This document shows, piece after piece, positions 1 to 11,250 of a stretch of 64,000 nucleotides of DNA (the stretch's first letter is position 1; each line of letters starts with the position of its first letter). Under the pieces are notes generated by a model. The model was not told where the DNA came from. It worked only from the letters and a program-made list of their open reading frames with translations, and did no database searches. Source of the stretch: Ramlibacter ginsenosidimutans (lineage in GTDB: Bacteria > Pseudomonadota > Gammaproteobacteria > Burkholderiales > Burkholderiaceae_C). The position numbers were made by a program, and so were the translations under genes. The stretch covers positions 248,001 through 312,000 of the forward strand of contig NZ_JAEPWM010000004.1 of NCBI RefSeq assembly GCF_016654015.1, in the 5' to 3' direction.

Positions 1-429
1 GTCCCGTACAAGAGCGGCGGCCCCGCCATCACTGACGTCACCGGCGGGCAGGTCGACTTCATGTTCGGCACGGTGGCCGCGACCTCGGGGCTGATCGATG
101 CAGGCAAGCTGCACGCGCTGGCCGTCTCCTCGGAAAAGCGCTCGCCGCGCCTGCCGAAGGTGCCCACCGTGGCGGAGACCGTGATCCCCGGCTACGAGGT
201 GTACGAGTGGAACGGCATGTTCCTGCCCACAGGAACGCCGGCCGATGTCGCCGCCAAGCTGCAGAAGGCCGTCGGCGATGCGATGAAGGATCCTGACGTG
301 CGCAAGCGCTTCACCGACCTCGGCGCGGAGCCCGTGGGTTCCACGCCGGCGCAGTTCACCGACTACCTGAAGAAGGAAGACGCGAAGTGGGCCGAGGTCG
401 TGCGCAAGGGCAACATCAAGCTGGACTGA
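1..429 (+). CDS. Bug/TctC-family periplasmic solute receptor, C-terminal part
   Basis: The reading frame is open from the first base, so the 5' part of the gene lies outside the window; 142 residues remain. The C-terminal half matches the Bug family of tripartite tricarboxylate-type receptors: a VPYKS start, a VDFMFG strand, the PTVAET segment shortly after the RSPRLPKVP motif, and a helical end. These periplasmic proteins bind carboxylates or related small molecules; the ligand cannot be told from sequence. The stop codon overlaps the start of the next gene (TGATG), so it probably shares an operon with the amidohydrolase and may import its substrate. Confidence 0.9.
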   Translation, partial: VPYKSGGPAITDVTGGQVDFMFGTVAATSGLIDAGKLHALAVSSEKRSPRLPKVPTVAETVIPGYEVYEWNGMFLPTGTPADVAAKLQKAVGDAMKDPDVRKRFTDLGAEPVGSTPAQFTDYLKKEDAKWAEVVRKGNIKLD

Positions 430-1310
430 TGCAGCTCGCGCCGCTCGAGCAACCGGTGCCCCATTCCGCGGGCACGCGGCGGCCGGTGCGCGCGTTGCCG
501 GCGCTCGCCTGCGACGCGCACATGCACATCTTCGATCCGCGTTTCGCGCCGTCGCCGCACTGGCCACGCAAGCCGCCCGATGCCCCCGTCGCCGCGTACC
601 GGCTGCTGCAGCAGCGCATAGGCACCGAACGCGCGGTGATCGTCACGCCGTCCACATACGGACCGGACAACGCGTGCACGCTAGCCGCCCTGGCCCAGAT
701 GGGCGGCAGCGCGCGCGGCGTGGCGGTGGTGAACGCGGACGTGTCCGGCGCCGAACTGCAGCGCCTCGCCGCGCATCGCGTGTGCGGCCTGCGCGTGAAC
801 TTCGTGTCGCCGCAGTCCTGGGGCGAGACGACACCGGCGATGCTGGAGACGCTCGCCCGCAAGGTCGCGCCCCTGGGCTGGCACATCCAGGTGTTCGCGC
901 ATCCCGAGCAGCTGGAGGCGATGGAGCCGCTGCTCACGTCCTTGCCCGTGCCGGTGGTCATCGACCACATCGGGCGCTGCGATCCGGCGCAAGGTGCAAG
1001 CGGACCGGGCGTGGACGTGTTGCGCCGCCTGCTCGATCGCGGCAACACCTGGGTCAAGCTCTCGGGCATCTACATGCGCTCCCGCGACGGTGCTCCGGGC
1101 TATCGCGACACGTTTCCGCTGGGCGAAGCGCTGGCGCGCCATGCGCCGGAACGCCTGGTGTGGGGCAGCGACTGGCCGCACACGACGCAGCCGCCCGGCT
1201 CCGTGGACGATGCCGATCTCGTGGACGTGCTGCTCGCCTGGTGCGGCGACCCCCAAACGTTGCAGCGTGTGCTGGTCGACAACCCCGCCCGGCTCTACGG
1301 TTTCGCCTGA
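429..1310 (+). CDS. amidohydrolase-family protein (2-pyrone-4,6-dicarboxylate hydrolase-like)
   Basis: A 293-residue TIM-barrel metal hydrolase of the amidohydrolase-2 type. The N-terminal DAHMHIFD motif provides the two barrel histidines, VIDHIGR occurs mid-protein, and the C-terminal WGSDWPH motif carries the conserved aspartate. This set is typical of 2-pyrone-4,6-dicarboxylate lactonase relatives that open lactone rings. The ATG overlaps the previous stop (TGATG), and an in-frame upstream extension inside the Bug gene was not used. With a receptor before it and an SMP-30 lactonase after it, import and ring opening of a lactone or sugar-acid type compound is plausible, but the substrate is unknown. 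Confidence 0.85.
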   Translation: MQLAPLEQPVPHSAGTRRPVRALPALACDAHMHIFDPRFAPSPHWPRKPPDAPVAAYRLLQQRIGTERAVIVTPSTYGPDNACTLAALAQMGGSARGVAVVNADVSGAELQRLAAHRVCGLRVNFVSPQSWGETTPAMLETLARKVAPLGWHIQVFAHPEQLEAMEPLLTSLPVPVVIDHIGRCDPAQGASGPGVDVLRRLLDRGNTWVKLSGIYMRSRDGAPGYRDTFPLGEALARHAPERLVWGSDWPHTTQPPGSVDDADLVDVLLAWCGDPQTLQRVLVDNPARLYGFA

Positions 1311-1326
1311 CTCACAATCCTCTGCC

Positions 1327-2250
1327 ATGTTCTTTCTCCAACCGCCCCAGGTGCGGGAGCTCACTCGCTTCACGACCTTGCCCGAGCGCTTCCGCACGCG
1401 CACGAAGAGCGTGTGGGCCGACGCCAACCGCGGCGGCCGCGCGACCGACTCCTTCCTCGAAGGACCGGTGTTCGATCGCCAGGGCAACCTGTACGTGACC
1501 GACATCCCTTTCGGCCGCGTGTTCCGCATCGATCCCGCAGGCGAGTGGACGCTCGTGACCGAGTACGACGGCGAGCCGAACGGGATGAAGTTCCTCGACG
1601 ACCAGACGCTGCTCATCACCGACTACAAGAACGGCCTGATGCAATTCGATGTCGCGAGCGGCCAGGTGCGCGGCTATCTCGAGCGGCGCAACACGGAGCG
1701 CTTCCGCGGCGTGAACGACCTCGTGTTCGATCGCGCCGGCAACCTGTACTTCACCGACCAGGGCCAGACCGGGCTGCACGATCCGACGGGCCGCCTGTAC
1801 CGCCTGAGGCCTTCGGGCCAGCTGGACCTGCTGCTGGCCAACGTTCCCAGTCCCAATGGCGTCTGCCTGTCGCCGGACGAATCGCTCCTGTACCTGGCCG
1901 TCACGCGCGGCAACTGCGTCTGGCGCGTCCCGCTGCTCGCGGATGGCAGCGTGGCGAAGGTGAGCCAGTTCTTCACCTCGTACGGACCGAGCGGCCCGGA
2001 CGGATTGGCCGCCGATAGGCAAGGCCGCGTAGTGGTCGCCAATCCGGGGCTGGGCTACGTGTGGATCCTCAATGCGCGCGCCGAGCCTGTGTGGGTGCTG
2101 CGCGGACCGGAAGGAGCATCGACCACGAACATCGCTTTCGGCGGCGCCGAACGCAAGCGCCTGTTCGTCACCGACTCCACGCATGGAGAAGTGCTCTACG
2201 CGGACCTGGATGCAGCGGGGCTTCCACTGCACAGGAAAGACAACAAGTAG
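1327..2250 (+). CDS. SMP-30/gluconolactonase/LRE-like protein
   Basis: A 307-residue six-bladed beta-propeller of the SMP-30/gluconolaconase group. Visible signatures are the EGPVFDRQGNLYVTD blade motif, GVNDLVFDRAGNLYFTD, the SPNGVCLSPDE loop and GPDGLAADRQG, which contribute acidic and Asn metal ligands in this family. Such enzymes hydrolyse sugar lactones or related esters. It lies 16 bases after the amidohydrolase gene on the same strand. The start chosen is ATG at 1327, after the amidohydrolase stop; the longer frame would run backwards through that gene. The substrate is not determinable from sequence. Confidence 0.85.
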   Translation: MFFLQPPQVRELTRFTTLPERFRTRTKSVWADANRGGRATDSFLEGPVFDRQGNLYVTDIPFGRVFRIDPAGEWTLVTEYDGEPNGMKFLDDQTLLITDYKNGLMQFDVASGQVRGYLERRNTERFRGVNDLVFDRAGNLYFTDQGQTGLHDPTGRLYRLRPSGQLDLLLANVPSPNGVCLSPDESLLYLAVTRGNCVWRVPLLADGSVAKVSQFFTSYGPSGPDGLAADRQGRVVVANPGLGYVWILNARAEPVWVLRGPEGASTTNIAFGGAERKRLFVTDSTHGEVLYADLDAAGLPLHRKDNK

Positions 2251-2293
2251 ATCGATGGAAGAAGGCTCCGTCCTGCGAAGCTTGGCCATAGCT

Positions 2294-2785
2294 CTAGCGT
2301 TCGTACCGCGCCGACAGCTTCGCTTCGCCGATCTTCGCGAAGTGGATCATGAAACCGACGTACGCCGCCGACGCGTCCTCGGGCACGTCGAGCTTCTCCG
2401 TGTTCAGCGCATACAGCGTGAAGATGTAGCGATGCGGCCCATGTCCCGGCGGCGGCGCGGCGCCGCCGTACTCCTTGCTGCCGAAGTCGGTGCGGCCCTG
2501 CCTGGCGCCCTGCGGCAGCTGCGCGCCGCCTGCGGCGCCCGCGCCCTTGGGCAGGCCGGTTGCGCTCGCCGGGATGTCGTACACGACCCAATGCCACCAG
2601 CCTGAGCCGGTAGGCGCGTCGGGGTCGTACATGGTGAGCGCGAAGCTCTTCGTGCCGGCGGGCGCGCCGCTCCAGGTGAGCTCGGGCGACACGTTCTGGC
2701 CGCCGGCTCCCATCGCGTGGTGCACTTGCTCTTTCGGCAGGCTGTCCTGCTCGTTGAAGTTCGGGCTGCGAAGGACGAAAGCCAT
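2294..2785 (-). CDS. YbhB/YbcL-family phosphatidylethanolamine-binding-like protein
   Basis: A 163-residue PEBP-family protein. The signature DPDAPTGSGWWHWVVYD, the following IPASATGLPKGAG and the C-terminal GPHRYIFTLYAL match the bacterial YbhB/YbcL (Raf kinase inhibitor-like) group, whose biochemical role is poorly defined. The start at 2785 has a GGAGA ribosome site a few bases upstream; an alternative ATG nine codons earlier (2812) lacks one. No signal peptide is evident, so it is probably cytosolic. It converges with the SMP-30 gene. Confidence 0.88.
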   Translation of the reverse strand: MAFVLRSPNFNEQDSLPKEQVHHAMGAGGQNVSPELTWSGAPAGTKSFALTMYDPDAPTGSGWWHWVVYDIPASATGLPKGAGAAGGAQLPQGARQGRTDFGSKEYGGAAPPPGHGPHRYIFTLYALNTEKLDVPEDASAAYVGFMIHFAKIGEAKLSARYER

Positions 2786-2994
2786 GGTTCGGTCTCCGGT
2801 TGGAAAGGGCATTATGGGTTCGCTCCAGAGCGACTGGGGCAGCACGGCTGCTGCACCGAATCGGTCTTGATGTTCGCGGTGCCACCAGCACCAGCGCCGC
2901 GCCTGCCCCGACGATTCACGGCGTACTCCTACAAACCGTGCCGCCCGCCGCGCTAGAGTGGTCTGTACCGCGCCGGTGCGCGAAGGAGTCCACG

Positions 2995-3429
2995 ATGCCC
3001 AGAGGTTCCACACCCAAGGAAGAACGCCAGTACGAGCACATCAAGGAAAGCTACGAGAAGCGCGGCCAGAAGGGGCGCGCCGAAGAGATCGCGGCGCGCA
3101 CGGTGAACAAGGAGCGCGCGGAGCGGGGCGAGACGAAGACCAGCAAGTCGAAGTCGGGCTCGCATGCGTCCGGCTCCGGCGGCAGCAGCTCGAAGAAGTC
3201 CGGCAGCAGCCGCAGCAGCTCCTCCTCCTCGAGCAAGCCGAGCGCCAGCAGTCATTCGCGTTCGGCCAGCCGCAGCAGCTCGCGCAGTTCGTCCTCCTCG
3301 TCCGGCAAGCCCAGCGCCCGCGGCGGCGAGAAGACGAAGTCGCAGCTGTATGACGAAGCCAAGCGCAAGGGCGTGTCCGGCCGCTCCACGATGAACAAGG
3401 CGCAACTGGAGCGCGCCGTCAGCCGCTGA
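2995..3429 (+). CDS. serine/lysine-rich protein with Rho-N/SAP-like tail
   Basis: A 144-residue basic protein preceded by AAGGAG. Residues about 1-45 are charged and helical (KEERQYEHIKESYEKRG followed by a TVNKERAERG segment), resembling proteins often labelled plasmid stabilisation or Rho-N-domain proteins. Residues about 48-110 are a low-complexity Ser/Lys/Arg/Gly linker. The last 35 residues contain KSQLYDEAKRKG and STMNKAQLERAVSR, a helix-extended-helix pattern like Rho-N/SAP domains that bind nucleic acid. A nucleic-acid-binding role is inference; the linker resembles disordered tails of nucleoid proteins. Confidence 0.75.
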   Translation: MPRGSTPKEERQYEHIKESYEKRGQKGRAEEIAARTVNKERAERGETKTSKSKSGSHASGSGGSSSKKSGSSRSSSSSSSKPSASSHSRSASRSSSRSSSSSSGKPSARGGEKTKSQLYDEAKRKGVSGRSTMNKAQLERAVSR

Positions 3430-3436
3430 CCTGCGG

Positions 3437-3462
3437 CGCTGCGCACCTTCCTGTGCGCAGCG
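3437..3462 (+). terminator. hairpin after the Ser-rich protein gene
   Basis: A perfect 9-bp stem (CGCTGCGCA with TGCGCAGCG) and 8-base loop lie just after the stop codon at 3429. No T run follows, so it may only stabilise the 3' end or be a weak terminator. Confidence 0.35.
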
Positions 3463-3545
3463 TCCCACAGGCGCCCGCCGGTGGTGATGACGCCGGAGAC
3501 TTCGCTCGACCCCTAAGGTGGTTGTCCCAGGACAAGGAGAACCCC

Positions 3546-3884
3546 ATGCAGATCGAGCAATTGAAGCAGCGGATCGACCGGATCGAGGAGAGCGCGGACC
3601 AGGCGAAGCAGGCCTGCCAGAAGGGCTCGCCTCCGTCCGACCTGCGCGAGAGCGTCGCGCGGCTGCACGCGCAGGCCAGCGCGGCCAAGCACGCGATGGA
3701 AGGCCAGGCGTCCGCCAGTGAACAAAACGTGCGCAGCGTCGTGATGCAGCTGGAGGACGCGGCCGACCGCGCGATGCAGGCGTGCCGGAACGCAGGCAAC
3801 GTCGATCCTCAGCTGCAACAGGCCGTGCAGCGCACGCATGCCGAGGCTTCCAGCCTCAAGAAGGAGTTGATGCAAGCGGCCTGA
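3546..3884 (+). CDS. small helical hypothetical protein
   Basis: A 112-residue hydrophilic protein preceded by CAAGGAG six bases before the ATG. It begins MQIEQLKQRIDRIEES and is almost wholly heptad-like alpha-helix with many Ala, Gln and Glu and no membrane segment. The two halves look alike (a QAKQAC and a RAMQACRNAG segment, each followed by a leucine/histidine-containing helix), suggesting an internal duplication. Two Cys are present, one in each half. No family recognised; cytosolic and likely oligomeric by its coiled-coil character. Confidence 0.7.
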   Translation: MQIEQLKQRIDRIEESADQAKQACQKGSPPSDLRESVARLHAQASAAKHAMEGQASASEQNVRSVVMQLEDAADRAMQACRNAGNVDPQLQQAVQRTHAEASSLKKELMQAA

Positions 3885-3932
3885 CGCCGACTGCAGCCGG
3901 CGCCGCCAGGCTTGCGCCGCGCGCGGCGCGGC

Positions 3933-4241
3933 TCACTCGCAGGCGTCGTAGCGCGGGCTGGGCACGTTCTTGATCCCGCGTGCGTTCGCCCGCTTGGCGG
4001 CGGTTTCGAGTTGCTCGTCGCGCAGGCGGCGGCACTCCGCCTTCGTCGGCGCGGCGATCATCCGCTGGCGGAATGCGTCGCGCTCCGCCGGCGTCATCAT
4101 GTCCCAACCCGGCGTGTATTCGCTGCCCACGCGCACCGGAGGACTCGCCGAGGCGGCGGAGGCAGGAGCATCGGCCGTCTGCGCGGCTGCGACGCTGGCG
4201 AGCAGGACGGCGGCCAGGGCCGCCAGGGGGATGGATCGCAT
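3933..4241 (-). CDS. small exported hypothetical protein
   Basis: 102 residues starting with a clear signal peptide (MRSIPLAALAAVLLASVAAAQ) with an Ala-X-Ala type cleavage site. The mature part is about 80 residues, with an Ala/Ser/Pro-rich start followed by a helical segment rich in Arg and Glu (MTPAERDAFRQRM, AECRRLRDEQL) and two Cys, one of them the penultimate residue. Similar small periplasmic proteins of unknown function are common in Burkholderiales. It lies between two + strand genes. No function assigned. Confidence 0.7.
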   Translation of the reverse strand: MRSIPLAALAAVLLASVAAAQTADAPASAASASPPVRVGSEYTPGWDMMTPAERDAFRQRMIAAPTKAECRRLRDEQLETAAKRANARGIKNVPSPRYDACE

Positions 4242-4364
4242 CGCGTTGCCTCCTTTGCCGATGCACCTTAGCGCGCACTGCCGTCCGGCATTTGCGCAGG
4301 ATCAAGGCGGGGGAGCGACCGCCCGGCTGGGCTGGTCCCCCGCGCCAGCCGCAGGCAAGGCATC

Positions 4365-4394
4365 ATGGGGGTCGAGCCACCCCAGAACCCATGA
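4365..4394 (+). other. possible 9-codon leader ORF coupled to ftsH
   Basis: ATG at 4365 opens a nine-codon frame (MGVEPPQNP) whose TGA stop at 4392-4394 overlaps the ATG of the ftsH-like gene at 4391. A purine-rich AGGCAAGG lies just upstream, whereas the downstream gene has no good ribosome site of its own. Translational coupling is inferred and chance is possible. Confidence 0.3.
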
Positions 4395-6427
4395 ACGGCC
4401 AGACCTCCTCCTCCCCGCCCACCCAGAACTCCCCGCCGGCGACGCGCCCGACGATGCCGCCGCGCAAGTACTGGCTCTGGTTCGCCATCGTGCTGCTGGT
4501 GAACTTCCTGATCACCAGCTACCTGTTCCCCGGCGACTCGCCCATCACGGTGCCGTACACGGTGTTCCGCGACGAGGTCGGCAAGGGCAACGTGAGCGCG
4601 ATCTACAGCCGCGGGACCGGCATCGAGGGGCGCTTCAAGGCGCCGGTGACGTGGCCGCCGCCCGCACCCGCCAAGGAGCCCGGCCAGCCGGCGCCGCAGC
4701 GGCAGCGTCCTCTCCCGGGAGAGAACCACGGCCCCTCGCGGACGGCGACCACGTTCACGACCGAGCTGCCGGCCTTCTTCGACCGCAACCTCGAGTCCTT
4801 CCTGCTGCAGCACGACGTGGAGATCAGCGCCGTGCCGCTGCAGCAAGGCAGCACGCTCGCCACGCTGCTCTTCGGCTTCGGGCCGGCGCTGCTGATCATC
4901 GGCTTCTACGTGTGGATGTACCGGCGCGCCGCGAAACAGGGCGGCGGCATGGGCGGAGGACTTGGCGGCGGCCTGTTCGGCATCGGCCGCAGCAAGGCCA
5001 AGCGCTATGACGCGGCCGATGCGGCCCACCGCGTGACCTTCGAGGACGTGGCCGGCATCGACGAGGCGGAGAACGAACTGGTGGAGATCGTCCAGTTCCT
5101 GAAGAACCCGCAGAAGTACACCCGCCTGGGCGGCACGGCGCCCAAGGGCGTGCTGCTGATCGGCGCGCCCGGCACCGGCAAGACGCTGCTCGCGCGCGCC
5201 GTCGCCGGCGAAGCGGGCGTGCCCTTCTTCTCGATGAGCGCTGCCGAGTTCGTGGAGATGATCGTCGGCGTGGGCGCGGCGCGCGTGCGCGACCTGTTCA
5301 AGCAGGCGCGCGACAACGCGCCGGCAATCATCTTCATCGACGAGATCGATGCCATCGGCCGCGCGCGCGGCCAGATCGCCATCGGCGGCGCCAGCGAGCA
5401 GGAGCAGACGCTGCAGCAGATCCTGACCGAGATGGACGGCTTCACCGGCCGCGAAGGCATCATCGTGCTGGCCGCGACCAACACCCCCGACGTGCTGGAC
5501 CGCGCGCTGCTGCGCCCCGGCCGCTTCGACCGCCGCGTGGTGGTCAACCTGCCGGACAAGGCCGGCCGCAACGCCATCCTGCAGGTGCACGTGCGCAAGG
5601 TGCCGCTGGCCGCCGACGTGAGCCTGGAGGAGCTGGCGCAGGCCACGCCGGGCTTCTCCGGCGCCGACCTGAAGAACCTGGTGAACGAGGCAGCGCTGCT
5701 GGCCGCGCGCCGCGACGAGGCATCGGTGCAGCAGAAGGACTTCCTCGATGCGCTGGAGAAGATCGTGCTCGGGCCCGAGCGGCCGCTGCTGCTGTCGCGC
5801 GACGACCGCGAGCGCATCGCGTACCACGAGAGCGGCCATGCCGTGCTGGGCCTGGTGGTGCCGGGCGCCGACCCCGTGCACCGCGTGAGCATCGTGCCGC
5901 GCGGCCAGGCGCTGGGCGTGACCTACCAGCGGCCGCAGACGGACCGCTACAACTATCCCGAGGCCTACCTGCGCGCGCGCATCGTCGGCATGCTCGGCGG
6001 CCGCGCGGCGGAGGAGCTCGTCTACGGAACCCGCACGACCGGCGCCGAGAACGACATCGAACAGGCGACCAACCTGGCGCGCAACATGGTGACGCGCTGG
6101 GGCATGAGCGACGCCATCGGCCTGGTGCAGCTGGCGCCGCCGCAGAACCAGTTCCTGGGCACCTCCGGTTTCGGCGGCGGCGAGAAGCCCTTCAGCGAAC
6201 AGACGGCCGCGCGCATCGACGCCGAAGTGCACCGCATCATCCACGCCTGCCACGAGGACGCGAAGCGCCTGCTGGACGAACACCGGTCCTCACTGGAGGG
6301 GCTGGTGCGCGCGCTGCTGCAGAAGGAGACTCTGTCGGAGCAGGAGATCCTGGACGCCACCGGGCTGCCGCCGGCGCCCGAGCTGCAAAGCCGTCCCCTG
6401 CACGACCTGACCCAGCACACCCCCTGA
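4391..6427 (+). CDS. ftsH: FtsH-family membrane AAA+ zinc metalloprotease
   Basis: 678 residues. A Pro-rich N-terminus is followed by a membrane helix at about 27-45, a periplasmic part at about 46-153 and a second helix at about 155-176. A Gly-rich linker leads to the AAA domain with Walker A GAPGTGKT (about 258-265), Walker [12 protein letters not shown] and the second-region-of-homology RPGRFDRR. The protease zinc motif HESGH is at 479-483. The family degrades membrane and regulatory proteins in an ATP-driven hexamer. The periplasmic part carries a Pro-rich insert (about 88-118) unlike canonical FtsH, and the neighbours are not rlmE/folP, so this is probably an extra paralogue rather than the housekeeping copy. 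Confidence 0.93.
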   Translation: MNGQTSSSPPTQNSPPATRPTMPPRKYWLWFAIVLLVNFLITSYLFPGDSPITVPYTVFRDEVGKGNVSAIYSRGTGIEGRFKAPVTWPPPAPAKEPGQPAPQRQRPLPGENHGPSRTATTFTTELPAFFDRNLESFLLQHDVEISAVPLQQGSTLATLLFGFGPALLIIGFYVWMYRRAAKQGGGMGGGLGGGLFGIGRSKAKRYDAADAAHRVTFEDVAGIDEAENELVEIVQFLKNPQKYTRLGGTAPKGVLLIGAPGTGKTLLARAVAGEAGVPFFSMSAAEFVEMIVGVGAARVRDLFKQARDNAPAIIFIDEIDAIGRARGQIAIGGASEQEQTLQQILTEMDGFTGREGIIVLAATNTPDVLDRALLRPGRFDRRVVVNLPDKAGRNAILQVHVRKVPLAADVSLEELAQATPGFSGADLKNLVNEAALLAARRDEASVQQKDFLDALEKIVLGPERPLLLSRDDRERIAYHESGHAVLGLVVPGADPVHRVSIVPRGQALGVTYQRPQTDRYNYPEAYLRARIVGMLGGRAAEELVYGTRTTGAENDIEQATNLARNMVTRWGMSDAIGLVQLAPPQNQFLGTSGFGGGEKPFSEQTAARIDAEVHRIIHACHEDAKRLLDEHRSSLEGLVRALLQKETLSEQEILDATGLPPAPELQSRPLHDLTQHTP

Positions 6428-6479
6428 TTCGAGCGCCACCGCGAGACGCTTCCCGCGGCGCCGCTAGCGGAGCCACACG

Positions 6480-7349
6480 ATGGACACGAACACTCCCACC
6501 CGCATGCCGGCGGCCTTCATCGGCCACGGCTCGCCCATGAACACGTTGGAGTCGAACGACTTCACGCGCAGCTGGCGTGCGCTCGGGCAGGCGCTGCCAC
6601 GGCCGCGCGCGATCCTCTGCGTGTCGGCGCACTGGTTCATCAACGGCACGGCGGTCACCGCGATGCCCAGGCCGCGCGTCATCCACGACTTCTACGGCTT
6701 CCCGCCGGAGCTGTTCGCGTATGACTATCCCGCGCCCGGCAGCCCCGAGGTGGCGCAGGAAGTCGTGGACCTGCTGCAGCCCACGTACGTCGGGCTGGAC
6801 CGGGACAGCTGGGGGCTGGACCACGGCACCTGGTCGGTGCTGGCCCACTTGTTCCCCGCGGCCGATGTTCCCGTGCTCCAGCTGTCCATCCATGCAGGCG
6901 CTCCACTCGCGTACCACGTGGACCTGGGCGCGCGGCTCGCGCCGCTGCGCGATCGCGGCGTGCTGGTGCTCGGGAGCGGCAACGTGGTGCACAACCTGCG
7001 CCGCCTCGACCGCGGCCATGGCGACCGCGGCTTCGACTGGGCCGACCGCTTCGACGCGCACGTGCGCAACGTCATGACGACCCGGCCGGGCGAGCTCGCA
7101 GAAGTCGCTTCGGATCGCGACTGCGAACTGGCCGTGCCGACGCCGGAACATTTCCTGCCGCTGGCCTACATCGCCGGGATGTGCGCAGCAGCGGGCGAGA
7201 CGCCGCAGCCGTTCTGCGAAGGCCGCACGCTGGGGTCGCTGAGCATGACGAGCTACCTGCTCGGCATGCAGCCGCCGGCGCCGCGCGGCCACGGTGACGA
7301 CACCCAGTCACTGCCCGGGCGCGTGCCGCCCGAGCAGACCAACACCTGA
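6480..7349 (+). CDS. ygiD: DODA-type extradiol ring-opening dioxygenase (YgiD-like)
   Basis: 289 residues. The N-terminal FIGHGSPMN, central SAHWF, GLDHGTWSVL and VLGSGNVVHNLR motifs contain the histidines expected to bind the metal in class III (LigB-type) extradiol dioxygenases of the 4,5-DOPA dioxygenase/YgiD group. It probably opens catechol-type rings, in the cytosol; the physiological substrate is unknown. ATG at 6480 lies 52 bases after ftsH. Its stop codon abuts the stop of the converging lipase-like gene with no space between them. Confidence 0.9.
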   Translation: MDTNTPTRMPAAFIGHGSPMNTLESNDFTRSWRALGQALPRPRAILCVSAHWFINGTAVTAMPRPRVIHDFYGFPPELFAYDYPAPGSPEVAQEVVDLLQPTYVGLDRDSWGLDHGTWSVLAHLFPAADVPVLQLSIHAGAPLAYHVDLGARLAPLRDRGVLVLGSGNVVHNLRRLDRGHGDRGFDWADRFDAHVRNVMTTRPGELAEVASDRDCELAVPTPEHFLPLAYIAGMCAAAGETPQPFCEGRTLGSLSMTSYLLGMQPPAPRGHGDDTQSLPGRVPPEQTNT

Positions 7350-8714
7350 TCAGGGCGAGAACGGGTTCAGCTTGAACACGCCCTCCGTGGGCCGGCGCGG
7401 GATGATCACCTTGAGGAAGTGCGTGCAGTGGCGGCGCAGCCACCGGTCCTGCTTGAGCGCCTCATCCTGGACGTGCACGAGGTATTCGCCGAAGTTCGCG
7501 GCAGCTCCAAGGCGGAAATAGGCGACGTTGGGACCGGGCGGCGTCGCCCAGATGCTCACCTTCACCTCGTCCTGCTGCCCCGCCTCCTTGCCGTTGTAGA
7601 AGCGCGTGAACATCACCGTGCGGTCGATGAAGAAGGTGCGGCAGGCGCCGTTCACGCCATTGACGTGCACGTCGCGGATCACGTCGGTCTGGAACACCGC
7701 CAGCGCCGCATCGCGGGTGTCGTCGTCGGAGCCGTAGAACTCGATGAAGTGGTCGGCCACTGGATCGCCCAGGTCGTCGACCACGAAGGTATTGAGCTGG
7801 AAGAACTGGTGGTGCGTCGGGTCCTTGGGGTCGGCGAGCGCCTCGGTCGCCGCGAACCAGCGGTCGAGGATGTCCGTGTAGGCCTGCCGGTCCATCGGGC
7901 AGCCGAGGGCCTCCAGCACGAGGGGCAGCACGGACGGGCCGCCCTCGATGATCGAACCGTGGTCCACGTCGTCGAGCGCGTGGAACGCGAACGCGTCCAG
8001 CGGACCGACCCGGTTCCACACGGTGGCGGCGGGCTCGTTGCCCCGCGTGAAGTCGAGCGTGAGGCCGTAGCTGGTGAGATTGGCCGCCGCGGCGCGCACG
8101 GTGCCGTCCGCGCCGTTCTCGTTCAGGGGCCGGCGCAGGATCTGGTCGTAGCCCTTGATTCCGCTGATCACGAACGGCAGGCAACCCGACTCGCTGTACG
8201 GAACGAGCGACGCCGAAGGCATCTGCCCGTCGTGCAGCACGTCGGCCAGCGCCAGGCGCCACTGGAACGGCGAGCCGAGCTCCAGCGCGTTGAGCATCTG
8301 CGTGCCGGTCTGGAACCAGTTGTCCATGCCCTTGGTGAGCCGCCCCACCATCGACTTGCCCATGGACGCCAGTCGCGAGCCGTAGTTCGCCGGCGCGAGC
8401 ATCACCAGCCGCTGCATCCAGCGGCTGCCCCGGCCCGCGTCGAACATCGTGAGCCAGGTGCGCGCGACCAGCCCGCCGGTGCTGTGCACGATCATGTCGA
8501 AGGGCGTGGCGATGGAGCCGGAGGTCACGAGCTGCTGTAGCACCTCCTCCATGCGCTTGGCCACGTCGGGGATGGAGACGTCGTCGTCCTTGGAGATGTA
8601 GTCGCCCAGCCAGACCGGCGTGGTCTGGTAGCCGCTGCTGCGCAAGGCAGCGGCCAGCGTGTGGAAGGAGGCGGAGGTGTCGCTCCACCCGTGAAGAATG
8701 AGGACCTGTCGCAT
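7350..8714 (-). CDS. alpha/beta-hydrolase (lipase-like), with C-terminal extension
   Basis: 454 residues. The N-terminal VLILHGW is the oxyanion-hole strand and VHSTGGLVAR contains the probable nucleophile Ser78 in a lipase-type elbow whose first Gly is replaced by Val. The middle includes MLAPANYGS, as in triacylglycerol-lipase-like families that act on large lipid-like substrates. About the last 150 residues form a separate beta-rich part (from about residue 305) of unknown fold. No signal peptide is seen, so a cytosolic or peripheral role is likely. Substrate unknown. Confidence 0.8.
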   Translation of the reverse strand: MRQVLILHGWSDTSASFHTLAAALRSSGYQTTPVWLGDYISKDDDVSIPDVAKRMEEVLQQLVTSGSIATPFDMIVHSTGGLVARTWLTMFDAGRGSRWMQRLVMLAPANYGSRLASMGKSMVGRLTKGMDNWFQTGTQMLNALELGSPFQWRLALADVLHDGQMPSASLVPYSESGCLPFVISGIKGYDQILRRPLNENGADGTVRAAAANLTSYGLTLDFTRGNEPAATVWNRVGPLDAFAFHALDDVDHGSIIEGGPSVLPLVLEALGCPMDRQAYTDILDRWFAATEALADPKDPTHHQFFQLNTFVVDDLGDPVADHFIEFYGSDDDTRDAALAVFQTDVIRDVHVNGVNGACRTFFIDRTVMFTRFYNGKEAGQQDEVKVSIWATPPGPNVAYFRLGAAANFGEYLVHVQDEALKQDRWLRRHCTHFLKVIIPRRPTEGVFKLNPFSP

Positions 8715-8896
8715 GCGATCCCCCCCTGCCTCGTTGGTGTGGCGATGGTAGCCACGGCAACCCGGGGGAGGAAAGCTCTTTGTGGGCGACGGTAACAGCT
8801 GCGCGGCGAGCTCGCGTGTTCATGCGATGGTGTCCCCGGAGTGTGCCGCGGGCGCCGGCGTCGTAATCTCTCGGTCCCGCAGCAGCGAACCACGCC

Positions 8897-11249
<2,353 letters not shown>

Positions 11250-11250
11250 C

